10,211 nt of DNA from Solirubrobacterales bacterium (GTDB lineage: Bacteria > Actinomycetota > Thermoleophilia > Solirubrobacterales > Solirubrobacteraceae): positions 1 to 10,211 of the forward strand of contig JAOPZQ010000399.1 in NCBI GenBank assembly GCA_025964075.1, written 5' to 3'. A program made the position numbers and the translations under genes. A model generated the notes under the pieces. That model saw nothing but the letters and a program-made list of their open reading frames with translations, was not told where the DNA came from and made no database searches. Numbering within the stretch: the first letter of the stretch is position 1; each line of letters opens with the position of its first letter. Below, in pieces: positions 1 to 6,896 of this stretch.

Positions 1-343
1 CCTGCAGCTGGTCGATGATGTTCGCGGGGATGATCAGCGCCGCCAGCGCGTCGCCCCGGCGCACCTTGGCGATCGCGTCGGCCTCGCTCCGGGCCGCGAC
101 CGGTTGGATCGACTGGAAGAGCTTCGAGGCGACGTTCGAGACGTTGACCTGCTGGCGGCCGAGCGAGATCTGGCCCTTGCCGGTCGGCACGCCCGAGTAG
201 AAGGCGACGCGCGGCTTGCCGGGCGGGCTGGAGAGCGCGAAGCCGATCATCAGCGCGATGGCCACCGGGTAGATCACGAGGAGCGCGACGAGGAACGGCG
301 AGCGCCGCAGGATCTGCAGATCCTTGACGAGCAGCCAGCGCAA
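1..343 (-). CDS. ABC-2 type transporter permease, N-terminal part (runs off window)
   Basis: This is the membrane subunit of an ABC exporter, presumably paired with the ATPase immediately upstream. The visible 114 codons give a short basic cytoplasmic start, one hydrophobic helix at about residues 15-37 (core LVALLVIYPVAIALMIGFAL), then the start of a large extracytoplasmic domain. That domain contains a stretch like EADAIAKVRRGDALAALIIP, typical of the loop after the first helix in ABC2_membrane_3-type permeases. The TTG at 343-341 is the first possible codon because the ATPase stop TGA (346-344) lies directly before it in the same frame. I see no Shine-Dalgarno sequence, so translation is probably coupled to the ATPase. 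The remaining helices lie beyond position 1. The substrate cannot be told from this fragment. Confidence 0.8.
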   Translation of the reverse strand, partial: MRWLLVKDLQILRRSPFLVALLVIYPVAIALMIGFALSSPPGKPRVAFYSGVPTGKGQISLGRQQVNVSNVASKLFQSIQPVAARSEADAIAKVRRGDALAALIIPANIIDQLQ

Positions 344-1072
344 TCAGTGTCCGCGTTCGTGCAGGAAGCGCACGAATGCGGCCTCGAAGTCGTGCGGATC
401 GCCGCCGACCGTCTCCTCGAGCCCGCGCGGCGTCCCGGCGAACAGGAGCTCGGCGTCGGCGAGGACGAGCACGCGGTCCGCGTAGCGGTCCGCCTCGGCG
501 ACGTTGTGCGTGGAGTAGACGACCGCGGTGCCGCCGCCCGCGAGCGCGAGGATGAACTCCCACAGGCGTTCGCGCTGGCGCGGATCGAGCGACGAGGAGG
601 GCTCGTCGAGGAGCAGCACCGGCGGCGAGGCGAGCAGGCCGACCGCGATGTTGACGCGCTGGCGGTTCCCGCCCGAGAGCTTGCCGAGCTCCTCGCCGGC
701 CCGGTCCTCGAGGCCGGCCTGCGCCAGCATGCGCGTGACCGCGCCCTCGACGTCGCCGACCTTCTCGAGCCGGGCGAAGAGCCTCAGGTTCTCCGCCGCC
801 GAGAGCTTCGCGTAGACCGCCGGCTGCTGCGGGACCCACCCGACCTCGCGCGGCGTGCGGCTGACGCGGCCGGCGGTCGGCGCCTGGATGCCGGCGAGGA
901 TCGAGAGCAGCGTCGTCTTCCCGGCGCCGTTGGGTCCGATGACCGCGACGAGCTCTCCCGGCGCCGCGGCGAACGAGACGTCACGGAGCGCCCAGCGATC
1001 CCCGTAGGCCTTGGAGAGACCCACGGCCTCCAGGGCAGGCGGCGCGGTGGCGGCGGTCGCGGTCGGGGGCAC
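344..1072 (-). CDS. ABC transporter ATP-binding protein
   Basis: This is the cytoplasmic ATPase of an ABC-2 type exporter, which hydrolyses ATP to drive the adjacent permease. At 242 aa it is a normal length for a single nucleotide-binding domain. Walker A is GPNGAGKT (46-53), the Q-loop lies at Q81/Q82, the signature is LSGGN (131-135), Walker B is VLLLDEP (151-157), the D-loop is SSLD (159-162) and the switch histidine is H188, so all catalytic elements are intact. I chose the GTG at 1072 because a G-rich stretch (1084-1079) sits 6 nt upstream and it leaves only a short lead before the first strand. The open frame extends far upstream, but only as a shadow of the AI-2E gene. The gene starts 14 nt after the AI-2E stop and ends directly against the permease start, so the three form one transcription unit. 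Confidence 0.9.
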   Translation of the reverse strand: MPPTATAATAPPALEAVGLSKAYGDRWALRDVSFAAAPGELVAVIGPNGAGKTTLLSILAGIQAPTAGRVSRTPREVGWVPQQPAVYAKLSAAENLRLFARLEKVGDVEGAVTRMLAQAGLEDRAGEELGKLSGGNRQRVNIAVGLLASPPVLLLDEPSSSLDPRQRERLWEFILALAGGGTAVVYSTHNVAEADRYADRVLVLADAELLFAGTPRGLEETVGGDPHDFEAAFVRFLHERGH

Positions 1073-1086
1073 GGCGGGCCCCCAGG

Positions 1087-2436
1087 CTACCCGGGCGGAT
1101 CGGCCCGCCGCGTCAGCGGCTCTCCGCAGGTGCGACAGAAGTCGTCGCCCGGCTGCACCGCGCGCCCGCAGCTCGGACAGCCGCGTGGCCGCGGCGGGGG
1201 CTCCTCGAGCAGGGGTATCCCGGGTAAGACCGCCGCTCCCGACGGCGTGCTCCACGGCTCGAACACGAGATGGCGTCGGAGGTACACGACCGTGGTGCGC
1301 AGCACGGAGGCGATCGGCAGCGCGAGGAGCGCCCCGAGGATCCCGTTCACCTCGAAGCCGAACAGGAGCGCGAAGATCACCAGGATCGGGTTGATCCGCA
1401 GCGAGTGGCCGAAGATCTGCGGTGCCACGACGTGCCCCTCGAGCTGCTGGATCCCGATGAAGATCAACACGATCCATAGGGCGGTGATGGGGTTCTCGAA
1501 CAGCGCGACGAGCACCGGCGGCGCGGCGCCGAGCACGGGCCCGACGTACGGGATCAGCTCCATCAGCCCGAAGAACGCGCCGAAGAACAGCGCGTAGTGC
1601 CCGCCGTCGGGGAAGAGCCCGACGAGGCCGGTGATCCACAGGGCGACGCCGGCGCCGGTCCCCATCGCGACCGAGAAGAGGAACTGCCCGCGGATGTAGT
1701 GCGACAGGGCCTTCTGCGCGAGCAGGGGATAGTCGTCCTCGGGCGTCCCGTCGCCGGGCGGCATGATCCGGCGCACCAGCCTCCCGACGTCCCCCGCGTA
1801 GATCAGGAAGTACACCGAGAGGACGAGGATCACCACCAGGGCGAGCAACGCTTGCACGATCGACTGCACCAGGTCGCGGGTGAACGACAGGATCGCGCCC
1901 GAGCGCTTCAGCACGCCCTTCTGCAGCGTCTGCAGCGCCGTCTGGCCCTGCTTCTTGATGTGGACGTTGATGTTGTGCTTGTCGAGGTAGTTCTGGAAGT
2001 CGGCGAGCCGCTTGTTCGCCTTGTCGACGAGGTGGGGGACGTCCTTCTGGAAGTTCGACACCTGGTTGGAGACCGGCGTGATCAAGAGGGCGACGACCCC
2101 CGCCGCGATCAGCAGGAAGCCGAGGTAGACGGCGGCCACGGCGAGCGTCCGGGGGACGCGCGTGCGCTCCACGAGCTTGACCAGCGGGTTCAGGACCAGC
2201 GCGATGAGACCGGCGGTGATGAAGATGAGGAGGACCGACCCGGCGGCGGTGACGATCGCCCACAGCGCGAGGAGCGCCATCGGCAGCAGCACCAGCTGGA
2301 CCCAGCGCGGGACGATGACGGGCGGGACGGCACGCCCGGACGGCCCCTCGGACGCCTCCTCCGGCACGTCCTCCGGGGGCGGCGGCGGCCCCGCGACCGG
2401 CCCCTCGGCCTCGGCTTCGGTCGCCTCACGCGTCAT
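1087..2436 (-). CDS. AI-2E family transporter (PerM/UPF0118-like) with C-terminal zinc ribbon
   Basis: This is a polytopic inner-membrane protein of the AI-2E transporter family (PF01594). Members have been linked to autoinducer-2 export or to ion/proton antiport, and this one's substrate is unknown. It has 449 aa. An acidic, proline-rich N-terminus (1-43) precedes a hydrophobic block at about 46-86 and another helix at about 97-120. A long amphipathic cytoplasmic segment follows, then the C-terminal helices with family hallmarks LMELIPYVGP and QQLEGHVVAPQIFG followed by RINPILVIFALLFG. After the last helix, a Pro-rich linker leads to a four-cysteine zinc ribbon: C420-x2-C423 and C434-x2-C437. 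I chose the ATG at 2436; an upstream in-frame ATG would run into the divergent gene. There is no Shine-Dalgarno, so it may be leaderless. It heads the run containing the ABC pair. Confidence 0.88.
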   Translation of the reverse strand: MTREATEAEAEGPVAGPPPPPEDVPEEASEGPSGRAVPPVIVPRWVQLVLLPMALLALWAIVTAAGSVLLIFITAGLIALVLNPLVKLVERTRVPRTLAVAAVYLGFLLIAAGVVALLITPVSNQVSNFQKDVPHLVDKANKRLADFQNYLDKHNINVHIKKQGQTALQTLQKGVLKRSGAILSFTRDLVQSIVQALLALVVILVLSVYFLIYAGDVGRLVRRIMPPGDGTPEDDYPLLAQKALSHYIRGQFLFSVAMGTGAGVALWITGLVGLFPDGGHYALFFGAFFGLMELIPYVGPVLGAAPPVLVALFENPITALWIVLIFIGIQQLEGHVVAPQIFGHSLRINPILVIFALLFGFEVNGILGALLALPIASVLRTTVVYLRRHLVFEPWSTPSGAAVLPGIPLLEEPPPRPRGCPSCGRAVQPGDDFCRTCGEPLTRRADPPG

Positions 2437-2449
2437 GCTGTGGAGTATG
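2434..2449. promoter_or_regulatory. Candidate overlapping divergent -10 elements between AI-2E gene and ymdB
   Basis: Only 10 nt separate the divergent start codons. On the minus strand CATACT (2449-2444) lies 7 nt before A2436 of the AI-2E ATG. On the plus strand CATGCT (2434-2439) lies 7 nt before A2447 of ymdB. Both have the spacing expected for leaderless transcripts, but they match the TATAAT consensus at only 4/6 and 3/6 positions, and I see no convincing -35 for either. This is inference from spacing. Confidence 0.25.
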
Positions 2450-3250
2450 GCCACGCCGCCCCCCGTGAGCATTCTCTTCGTGGGCGACGTCGTCGGCGGC
2501 ATCGGTCGGCGAACGGTCCTGCGCCTGCTCCCGGAGCTGCGCGAGCGTCACGACCCGACGTTCGTGGTCGTCAACGGCGAGAACGCCGCCGGCGGCCTCG
2601 GGATCACGCCGAAGATCGCGGACGAGCTGCTCGGCGCCGGCGTCGACGTCATCACGCTGGGCAACCACACCTACAAGCATCGGGAGATCTACCCGTACCT
2701 CGACCGGGAGCCGCGCATCCTGCGTCCGGCGAACTTCCTCCGCTCCCAGCCGGGTCACGGGACCGCGGTGGTCGAACGGGACGGCGTGCGCCTCGGCGTC
2801 GTCAACCTGTCCGGCAATCTCTTCATGAACGCGGGCCGGCCGGTGTTCGCCGAGGCGGATGCGGCAATCGCCGACCTCAGCGCCAAGGCCGACCACATCC
2901 TGGTCGACATGCACGCCGAGGCGACGAGCGAGAAGGTCGGCATGGGCTGGTACCTGGACGGCCGGGTCACCGCGGTGGTGGGAACGCATACGCATGTGCC
3001 CACCGCGGATGCCCGCGTCCTCCCCGGCGGAACCGCGTACATCACCGACGTGGGCATGACCGGCCCGCGCGGCGGGGTCATCGGCGTGAAGCGCGAGCAG
3101 GCGGTCGAGGCGCTCGTCACGCGGATGCCGGTGCGCTTCGAGACCTCCGACCAGGACCCGTGGCTGATGGGCGTCGTCGTCCGGGCGGGGGAGCGCATGC
3201 GCGCGGAGTCGATCGAGCAGGTGCTCGAGCCGGCGAACGGGCTGCGCTGA
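2447..3250 (+). CDS. ymdB: YmdB-family metallophosphoesterase (TIGR00282 type)
   Basis: This is a cytoplasmic binuclear-metal phosphodiesterase. The Bacillus subtilis member hydrolyses cyclic nucleotides and affects biofilm and motility decisions; the substrate here is not proven. It has 267 aa, full family length. Metal and active-site residues appear in order: D14 (GDVVG), E45/N46 (NGENAAGG), N73/H74 (GNHTYKH), H156 (DMHAEATSEK), and H181/H183 (GTHTHVPTAD), ending with the ITDVGMTGP block. These fall at a constant +6 offset from the B. subtilis ligands as I remember them. The ATG at 2447 starts just before the first strand; TGGAG lies only 1 nt upstream, too close to be a normal ribosome site. 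ATG 2435 and GTG 2465 are alternatives. It is transcribed alone, divergent from the AI-2E gene and convergent with the glycosyltransferase gene. Confidence 0.93.
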   Translation: MATPPPVSILFVGDVVGGIGRRTVLRLLPELRERHDPTFVVVNGENAAGGLGITPKIADELLGAGVDVITLGNHTYKHREIYPYLDREPRILRPANFLRSQPGHGTAVVERDGVRLGVVNLSGNLFMNAGRPVFAEADAAIADLSAKADHILVDMHAEATSEKVGMGWYLDGRVTAVVGTHTHVPTADARVLPGGTAYITDVGMTGPRGGVIGVKREQAVEALVTRMPVRFETSDQDPWLMGVVVRAGERMRAESIEQVLEPANGLR

Positions 3251-3253
3251 GAC

Positions 3254-4894
3254 CTAACGCACCGGTTCCCGGTAAGCCGCAAGCAGCGCGACCAGCACCG
3301 CCGGCAGGAACCACACGACGTACAGGTAGAACCAGTAGGTCAGGCCGAGCTGCAAGGCGATCAGCACCGCGGCGGCGAGCGCGGCGACCTGCAGCGTCGT
3401 GCGCCGCCGGGGGACGAACGCGACGGCGATCGCCAGCAGCACCGCCGCGCCCTGCACGACGTGCTGGACCAAGCCGAGGTGACCCCACAGGCCCCAGACC
3501 GAGAACGGCGCGGGGCGCGTGGACTGGAAGTGGATGGTGCGGTCGTAGAAGGTGTGCAGCCCGGTGCCGAGAGCGGCGGGGACCATCGCGAGGCCGGCGA
3601 CGACCGCGAATCCGGCCACGTACGCCGCGATCGGCCGGCTGCGGGCGAGCCGGAGCCCGGAGCGGCCACCCGCGAACAGCGGTACGAGGGCCAGCGGCGC
3701 GAACTTCGTCAGACCCGCGAGCGCCGCAAGCGCCCCTCGTGCCGGCGCGGAGTTGAGGACGAGCAGCGCCCCGATCAGGAACACCGCGACGAGGGCGTCG
3801 TTCGAGTCCGTGTTGGCGGCGAACAGGGTGAACGGGAACGCCACCCAGGCGTAGGCGAGCACGATGCCGAGGTTCGGACCGCGGAGGCGGCGGCCGAGGA
3901 GGTAGAGCCCGCCCGCGGCCAGCAGGTCGAAGGTGATCGCGGCGGCGTGGGCGGCGGGGAGGTCGTCCCAACGCCCGCTCCAGCCGAAGAGCAGGCGGAA
4001 CGGAACGTAGACGAGGTAGTTGACGGGGCCGTAGGTGTCCCCGTGGGAGTTGTCGAGGGGGAACTGGCCGTAGAGGGCGTGGCCGTGGATGAGCTTGTCC
4101 GCGCCGATCACTCCCGCATAGCCGACGTCGATCACGTTCGCGTTCGTCAGGTTCAGGCCGATGCGGAACCCGAGCAGGAAGATCACGCCCACCCCGAGCC
4201 AGGAGACGGGCACGAGGAGCCGGAGGGGCTCGGCGTCCTCGGGTGGCGGCCGGCGCGCGAGCACGAGCATCCGCACGAGCAGATACAGCAGCGGCGGGTA
4301 GACGAGCGGCACCGACAGACCGATCTCGGCGTGGCTGAAGAACGCGAGCGAGACCGACAGGGAGAGCAGCACGAGCATGTCGAGGTGCAGGAGGCGGAAC
4401 GGCCGCCGCGGATCGATGAACGGCAGGAGGAACAGCGCGCAGAGCGGCAGCCAGACGTAGAGCGCGGCGGCCTTGCGTCCGAACGCGCCGGCGTACCCTC
4501 GCGCCATCGTCCACGCCACCTGGAAGCCGGTCCACGCCTCCAGCACGTCGCCGGTGCGGTCGTCGATCAGGACCTGCGCGATCTCCTTGCTGCCGTCGAA
4601 GTAGGAGACCTGCCACCGGCCGACCCCCTTCAGGTACGCCCGCGGCTCGTTTCCGGGATGGTGAGGAAGGATCGCCCGGATTTTCGGCACGTGCGCCGCG
4701 ATGGCGATCGCCTGGCGCGCGCTGAGCCGGTAGCCCGGCGGCGGCGCCGTCTCCGACGGCGGCGAGGTGAGCTGGCTCGGGTTCGCGACCTGCGATCCCG
4801 GGGTGTGCACCGCGCCCTGCGCGCGGGCGGTCGCGGGTACGGCCACGACGAGCGCGGCGGCGGCGAGCGCCGCAAGCCGCCCGAGCGATCTCAG
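3254..4894 (-). CDS. GT-C membrane glycosyltransferase (GT87/DUF2029-like) with secreted N-terminal PepSY-like domain
   Basis: This is a multi-pass membrane protein resembling polyprenyl-phosphate-sugar dependent GT-C transferases, which act at the outer membrane face. I start it at CTG 4894, which overlaps the gtrA stop as CTGA, with TGGAG (4908-4904) 9 nt upstream. This gives 546 aa with a full signal peptide (1-25, ending ARA before Q26). The GTG at 4846 would cut the signal peptide in half. Residues ~55-123 look like a PepSY domain: a helix with SARQAIAIAA, then WQVSYFD, then VLIDDRTGDVLE. Hydrophobic helices follow from ~145. The loop with IDVGYAG (D256), the HGDTYGPVNYLVYVPF block, the ANTDSNDALV block, LTKFAPLALVP and FSVWGLWG recall DUF2029/GT87 proteins. 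D256 is a candidate catalytic acid. The exact donor and acceptor are unknown. Confidence 0.72.
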   Translation of the reverse strand: MRSLGRLAALAAAALVVAVPATARAQGAVHTPGSQVANPSQLTSPPSETAPPPGYRLSARQAIAIAAHVPKIRAILPHHPGNEPRAYLKGVGRWQVSYFDGSKEIAQVLIDDRTGDVLEAWTGFQVAWTMARGYAGAFGRKAAALYVWLPLCALFLLPFIDPRRPFRLLHLDMLVLLSLSVSLAFFSHAEIGLSVPLVYPPLLYLLVRMLVLARRPPPEDAEPLRLLVPVSWLGVGVIFLLGFRIGLNLTNANVIDVGYAGVIGADKLIHGHALYGQFPLDNSHGDTYGPVNYLVYVPFRLLFGWSGRWDDLPAAHAAAITFDLLAAGGLYLLGRRLRGPNLGIVLAYAWVAFPFTLFAANTDSNDALVAVFLIGALLVLNSAPARGALAALAGLTKFAPLALVPLFAGGRSGLRLARSRPIAAYVAGFAVVAGLAMVPAALGTGLHTFYDRTIHFQSTRPAPFSVWGLWGHLGLVQHVVQGAAVLLAIAVAFVPRRRTTLQVAALAAAVLIALQLGLTYWFYLYVVWFLPAVLVALLAAYREPVR

Positions 4895-5337
4895 CGCTTG
4901 AAGCTCCAGAGCTTCTGGCCCAGGAACGACAACGGCACGCCGGCGATCACGGCGAGCGCGTTGGCCGGCACCTTGGGGAAGTGCGCGGCGGAGACGAGCA
5001 GGTTCAGGACCCCGAACGTGACGCCGAACGCGGCGACGCTGACGGTGAAGAACCGCGCGGCCTGGAAGCCGGCGTGGCCGTCGCGGGCATCGAAGGTCCA
5101 GTGACGGCTCCAGATGAAGTTGTGCGTCACGGACACCAGGAACGCGAGCACCGCGGCGACGCGGAAGTCGATCGAGAGGACGTGGACGCAGAGCGCGAAC
5201 ACCGCGTTGTTGACGAGGTAGCCCAAGAGCCCGACCACGCCGTAGCGGCCCAGCTGGCGCCAGTTGCCCGGATGGCGAATGCCCGCTCGCACGCGGTGGT
5301 GGAGGGGAAGGGGGACCACGGTGGCCTCGTCGTACAC
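4891..5337 (-). CDS. GtrA-like family membrane protein
   Basis: This small integral membrane protein belongs to the GtrA family (PF04138), whose members take part in moving or presenting undecaprenyl-phosphate-linked sugars across the cytoplasmic membrane. It has 148 aa: a soluble basic N-terminus (1-28), then four helices at about 31-54, 60-82, 95-118 and 122-145. The family-typical pattern is visible: GRYGVVGLLGYLVNN in helix 1, the SVTHNFIWSRHWTF block after helix 2 and FLGQKLWSF at the end. The start is GTG 5337 and I see no Shine-Dalgarno. TACGCT at 5353-5348 could be a -10 for an internal promoter, though the gene sits only 31 nt after the phosphatase stop. Its last codons overlap the probable start of the glycosyltransferase gene, which fits supply of a lipid-linked sugar to that enzyme. 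Confidence 0.88.
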   Translation of the reverse strand: MYDEATVVPLPLHHRVRAGIRHPGNWRQLGRYGVVGLLGYLVNNAVFALCVHVLSIDFRVAAVLAFLVSVTHNFIWSRHWTFDARDGHAGFQAARFFTVSVAAFGVTFGVLNLLVSAAHFPKVPANALAVIAGVPLSFLGQKLWSFKR

Positions 5338-5368
5338 GAAGGCAAGTAGCGTATCCGGCGCCTCGGAG

Positions 5369-6856
5369 TTACACCCCGGTCGCCGCCCCGACCTCGAGGC
5401 CGAAGTGCTGGGTCACCATCGGAACCACGTCGCGGAGCGTCCACTGGTCCTTGGCGTGCCGGCCGTCCGGGCCGATTCCGCACCACAGCAGCGCGCCGTG
5501 CGAATCGGAGTGGTGAAGGGAGCCGTGCGAGCCGCCGCCCACGTGGTCCTGGCCGCCCCAGTCGACGAACTCGTATCCGGGCTCGGCCGAGAGCAGCACG
5601 TCGCCCGCCGTGGGACAGGTGACCGCGGACCACAGGCGGCCCAGCGCGTCCGGGTAGTCGGGGGAGAGGAAGAGGCCGTCCTCGATCCGGGCGCCGACCG
5701 CGGCGACGTCGCCCTCGACCGACCACGCCTCGCCGCGGGGGTCGCTGAGGTCGCCGCCCTTGCCGAACCGCAGCTCCCCGCGAGGAGAGCGCACGACGAC
5801 CTCGTCGCCCCGCTTGAACACGACGAGGTCGACGCCCTCGAGCTCCGCGGCCGTTTCCACGAGCTGTGGCACGAGGTCGTCCCGGTCCTCCGGCCGCAAC
5901 GCATAGATCATCGCCGACCGCTGGGCCGGGCACAGGGCGACCTGCGGCTCGACATCCGCGCCGGCCCGGGCCGCGAGCGGAGGCGCGACCGCGAAGTCCT
6001 CGAACGCCGCATCGAGGGGGATCCCCATCTCCACGGCCGCATGGGAGTGGTCGGCCATCACGATCACGGCGTGCTCCTCGAGGAACGCGTCCGGGCCGCC
6101 GGCCGCGTGCATCAGGCGCTCGAGCTGCTTGTCCGCCGCGGCGATCGACGTCGGCTGCGAGTGCGGGCCGTTGCGGTGCGACCACGTGTCGTTGTCGGGC
6201 AACGAGAGCAGCAGGAAGTCGAACAGGTCGTGCTCGACCAGGTAGGACCCGACACAGCCGGCGTGCTGGTCGCGGACGCCCGGCATGCCGAGCTGTCCGC
6301 GGCAGCCGGTCTTGCGCGAGGCGAAGATGTCCGCGTAGAAGAGCTCGCGGGGCCCGTAGACGGCGTGGCGGAACAGGGTCGCCGTCGCCAGCCGGGCGAG
6401 CGCCGTGTCCTTTGCCGCCTCGTGGCGATGGCGGCCGCGGTAGATGAGGTACGTGGTGCCCGCGGTGCGGATGTCGGCGTCGTCGAGGAGCTCGAAGATC
6501 GTCGGGACGTCCTTCGGCAGGTGCGCCAGGTTCATGTTGTAGATCGTGTCGGTGAGCGAGCGGACGAACCCGAACTGGCGCGAGGCCGAGAAGCTCGAGC
6601 CGTATTCGACGTAGCGCTCCTCGCCGCGGAACCACCAGTTCATCGAGGGGATGTGGTGCGCGTCGGGCCCGACGCCGGTGGCGATCGACGCCGCGCAGAC
6701 CGGCGTGACGGAGGGGAACGCGGCGACGCAGTCGTCGACATAGACCCCCTCGGCCATGACCCGCGCGAGCGCCGGCGCGCGGCCGCTCGCCACGGCGCGC
6801 TCGAGCATCGAGGGCTTGAGACCGTCGATGACGGCGAGCACGACCTTCTTGGTCAC
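5369..6856 (-). CDS. Alkaline phosphatase superfamily protein (type I phosphodiesterase/nucleotide pyrophosphatase-like)
   Basis: This is a predicted zinc-dependent phosphodiesterase or phosphatase of the Phosphodiest (PF01663) type, 495 aa. The superfamily metal and nucleophile set is present in order: D11 (VIDGLKPS), nucleophile T51 (FPSVTPVCAAS), D223 and H227 (PDNDTWSH), D269/H270 (MADHSHA) and H444 (GSHGSLHH). Between the last two clusters lies a less conserved α/β insert of about 170 residues. There is no signal peptide or membrane helix: the first strand begins at residue 5, so the protein should be cytoplasmic, unlike most secreted members. The start GTG 6856 is supported by GGGGAG 6 nt upstream. 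It lies 40 nt after the DUF4126-like gene and 31 nt before gtrA. The substrate is unknown; the context suggests a nucleotide-sugar or phospholipid-like diester, which is speculative. Confidence 0.87.
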   Translation of the reverse strand: MTKKVVLAVIDGLKPSMLERAVASGRAPALARVMAEGVYVDDCVAAFPSVTPVCAASIATGVGPDAHHIPSMNWWFRGEERYVEYGSSFSASRQFGFVRSLTDTIYNMNLAHLPKDVPTIFELLDDADIRTAGTTYLIYRGRHRHEAAKDTALARLATATLFRHAVYGPRELFYADIFASRKTGCRGQLGMPGVRDQHAGCVGSYLVEHDLFDFLLLSLPDNDTWSHRNGPHSQPTSIAAADKQLERLMHAAGGPDAFLEEHAVIVMADHSHAAVEMGIPLDAAFEDFAVAPPLAARAGADVEPQVALCPAQRSAMIYALRPEDRDDLVPQLVETAAELEGVDLVVFKRGDEVVVRSPRGELRFGKGGDLSDPRGEAWSVEGDVAAVGARIEDGLFLSPDYPDALGRLWSAVTCPTAGDVLLSAEPGYEFVDWGGQDHVGGGSHGSLHHSDSHGALLWCGIGPDGRHAKDQWTLRDVVPMVTQHFGLEVGAATGV

Positions 6857-6896
6857 GAGCGACTCCCCGGTGGACGGCGGCTGCGGGGCGGCGGGC

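Noticed and set aside
104..1597. Plus-strand open frame of about 497 codons opposite the permease, ATPase and AI-2E genes
   Set aside because: The three minus-strand products have clear motifs and helices. The plus-strand product is charged low-complexity sequence.
3261..3273. ACCGG-TTC-CCGGT hairpin as a terminator for ymdB
   Set aside because: A 5-bp stem with a 3-nt loop and no T-run, located inside the end of the opposing coding sequence, is too weak to call.
1597..3756. Long plus-strand open frame of about 719 codons
   Set aside because: It runs antisense to the AI-2E gene and out of frame over ymdB and the glycosyltransferase gene. Its product is low-complexity Arg/Asp/Glu/Gly-rich with no domain, which is normal for shadow frames in very GC-rich DNA.
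3461..5104. Plus-strand open frame of about 547 codons opposite the glycosyltransferase and gtrA
   Set aside because: It is Glu/Arg-rich shadow sequence. The minus strand encodes coherent membrane proteins with family patterns.
5348..5353. TACGCT on the minus strand as a promoter of gtrA
   Set aside because: Only the conserved T, A and final T of a -10 fit, no -35 is visible, and the gene sits 31 nt after an upstream same-strand gene, so operon read-through explains its expression.
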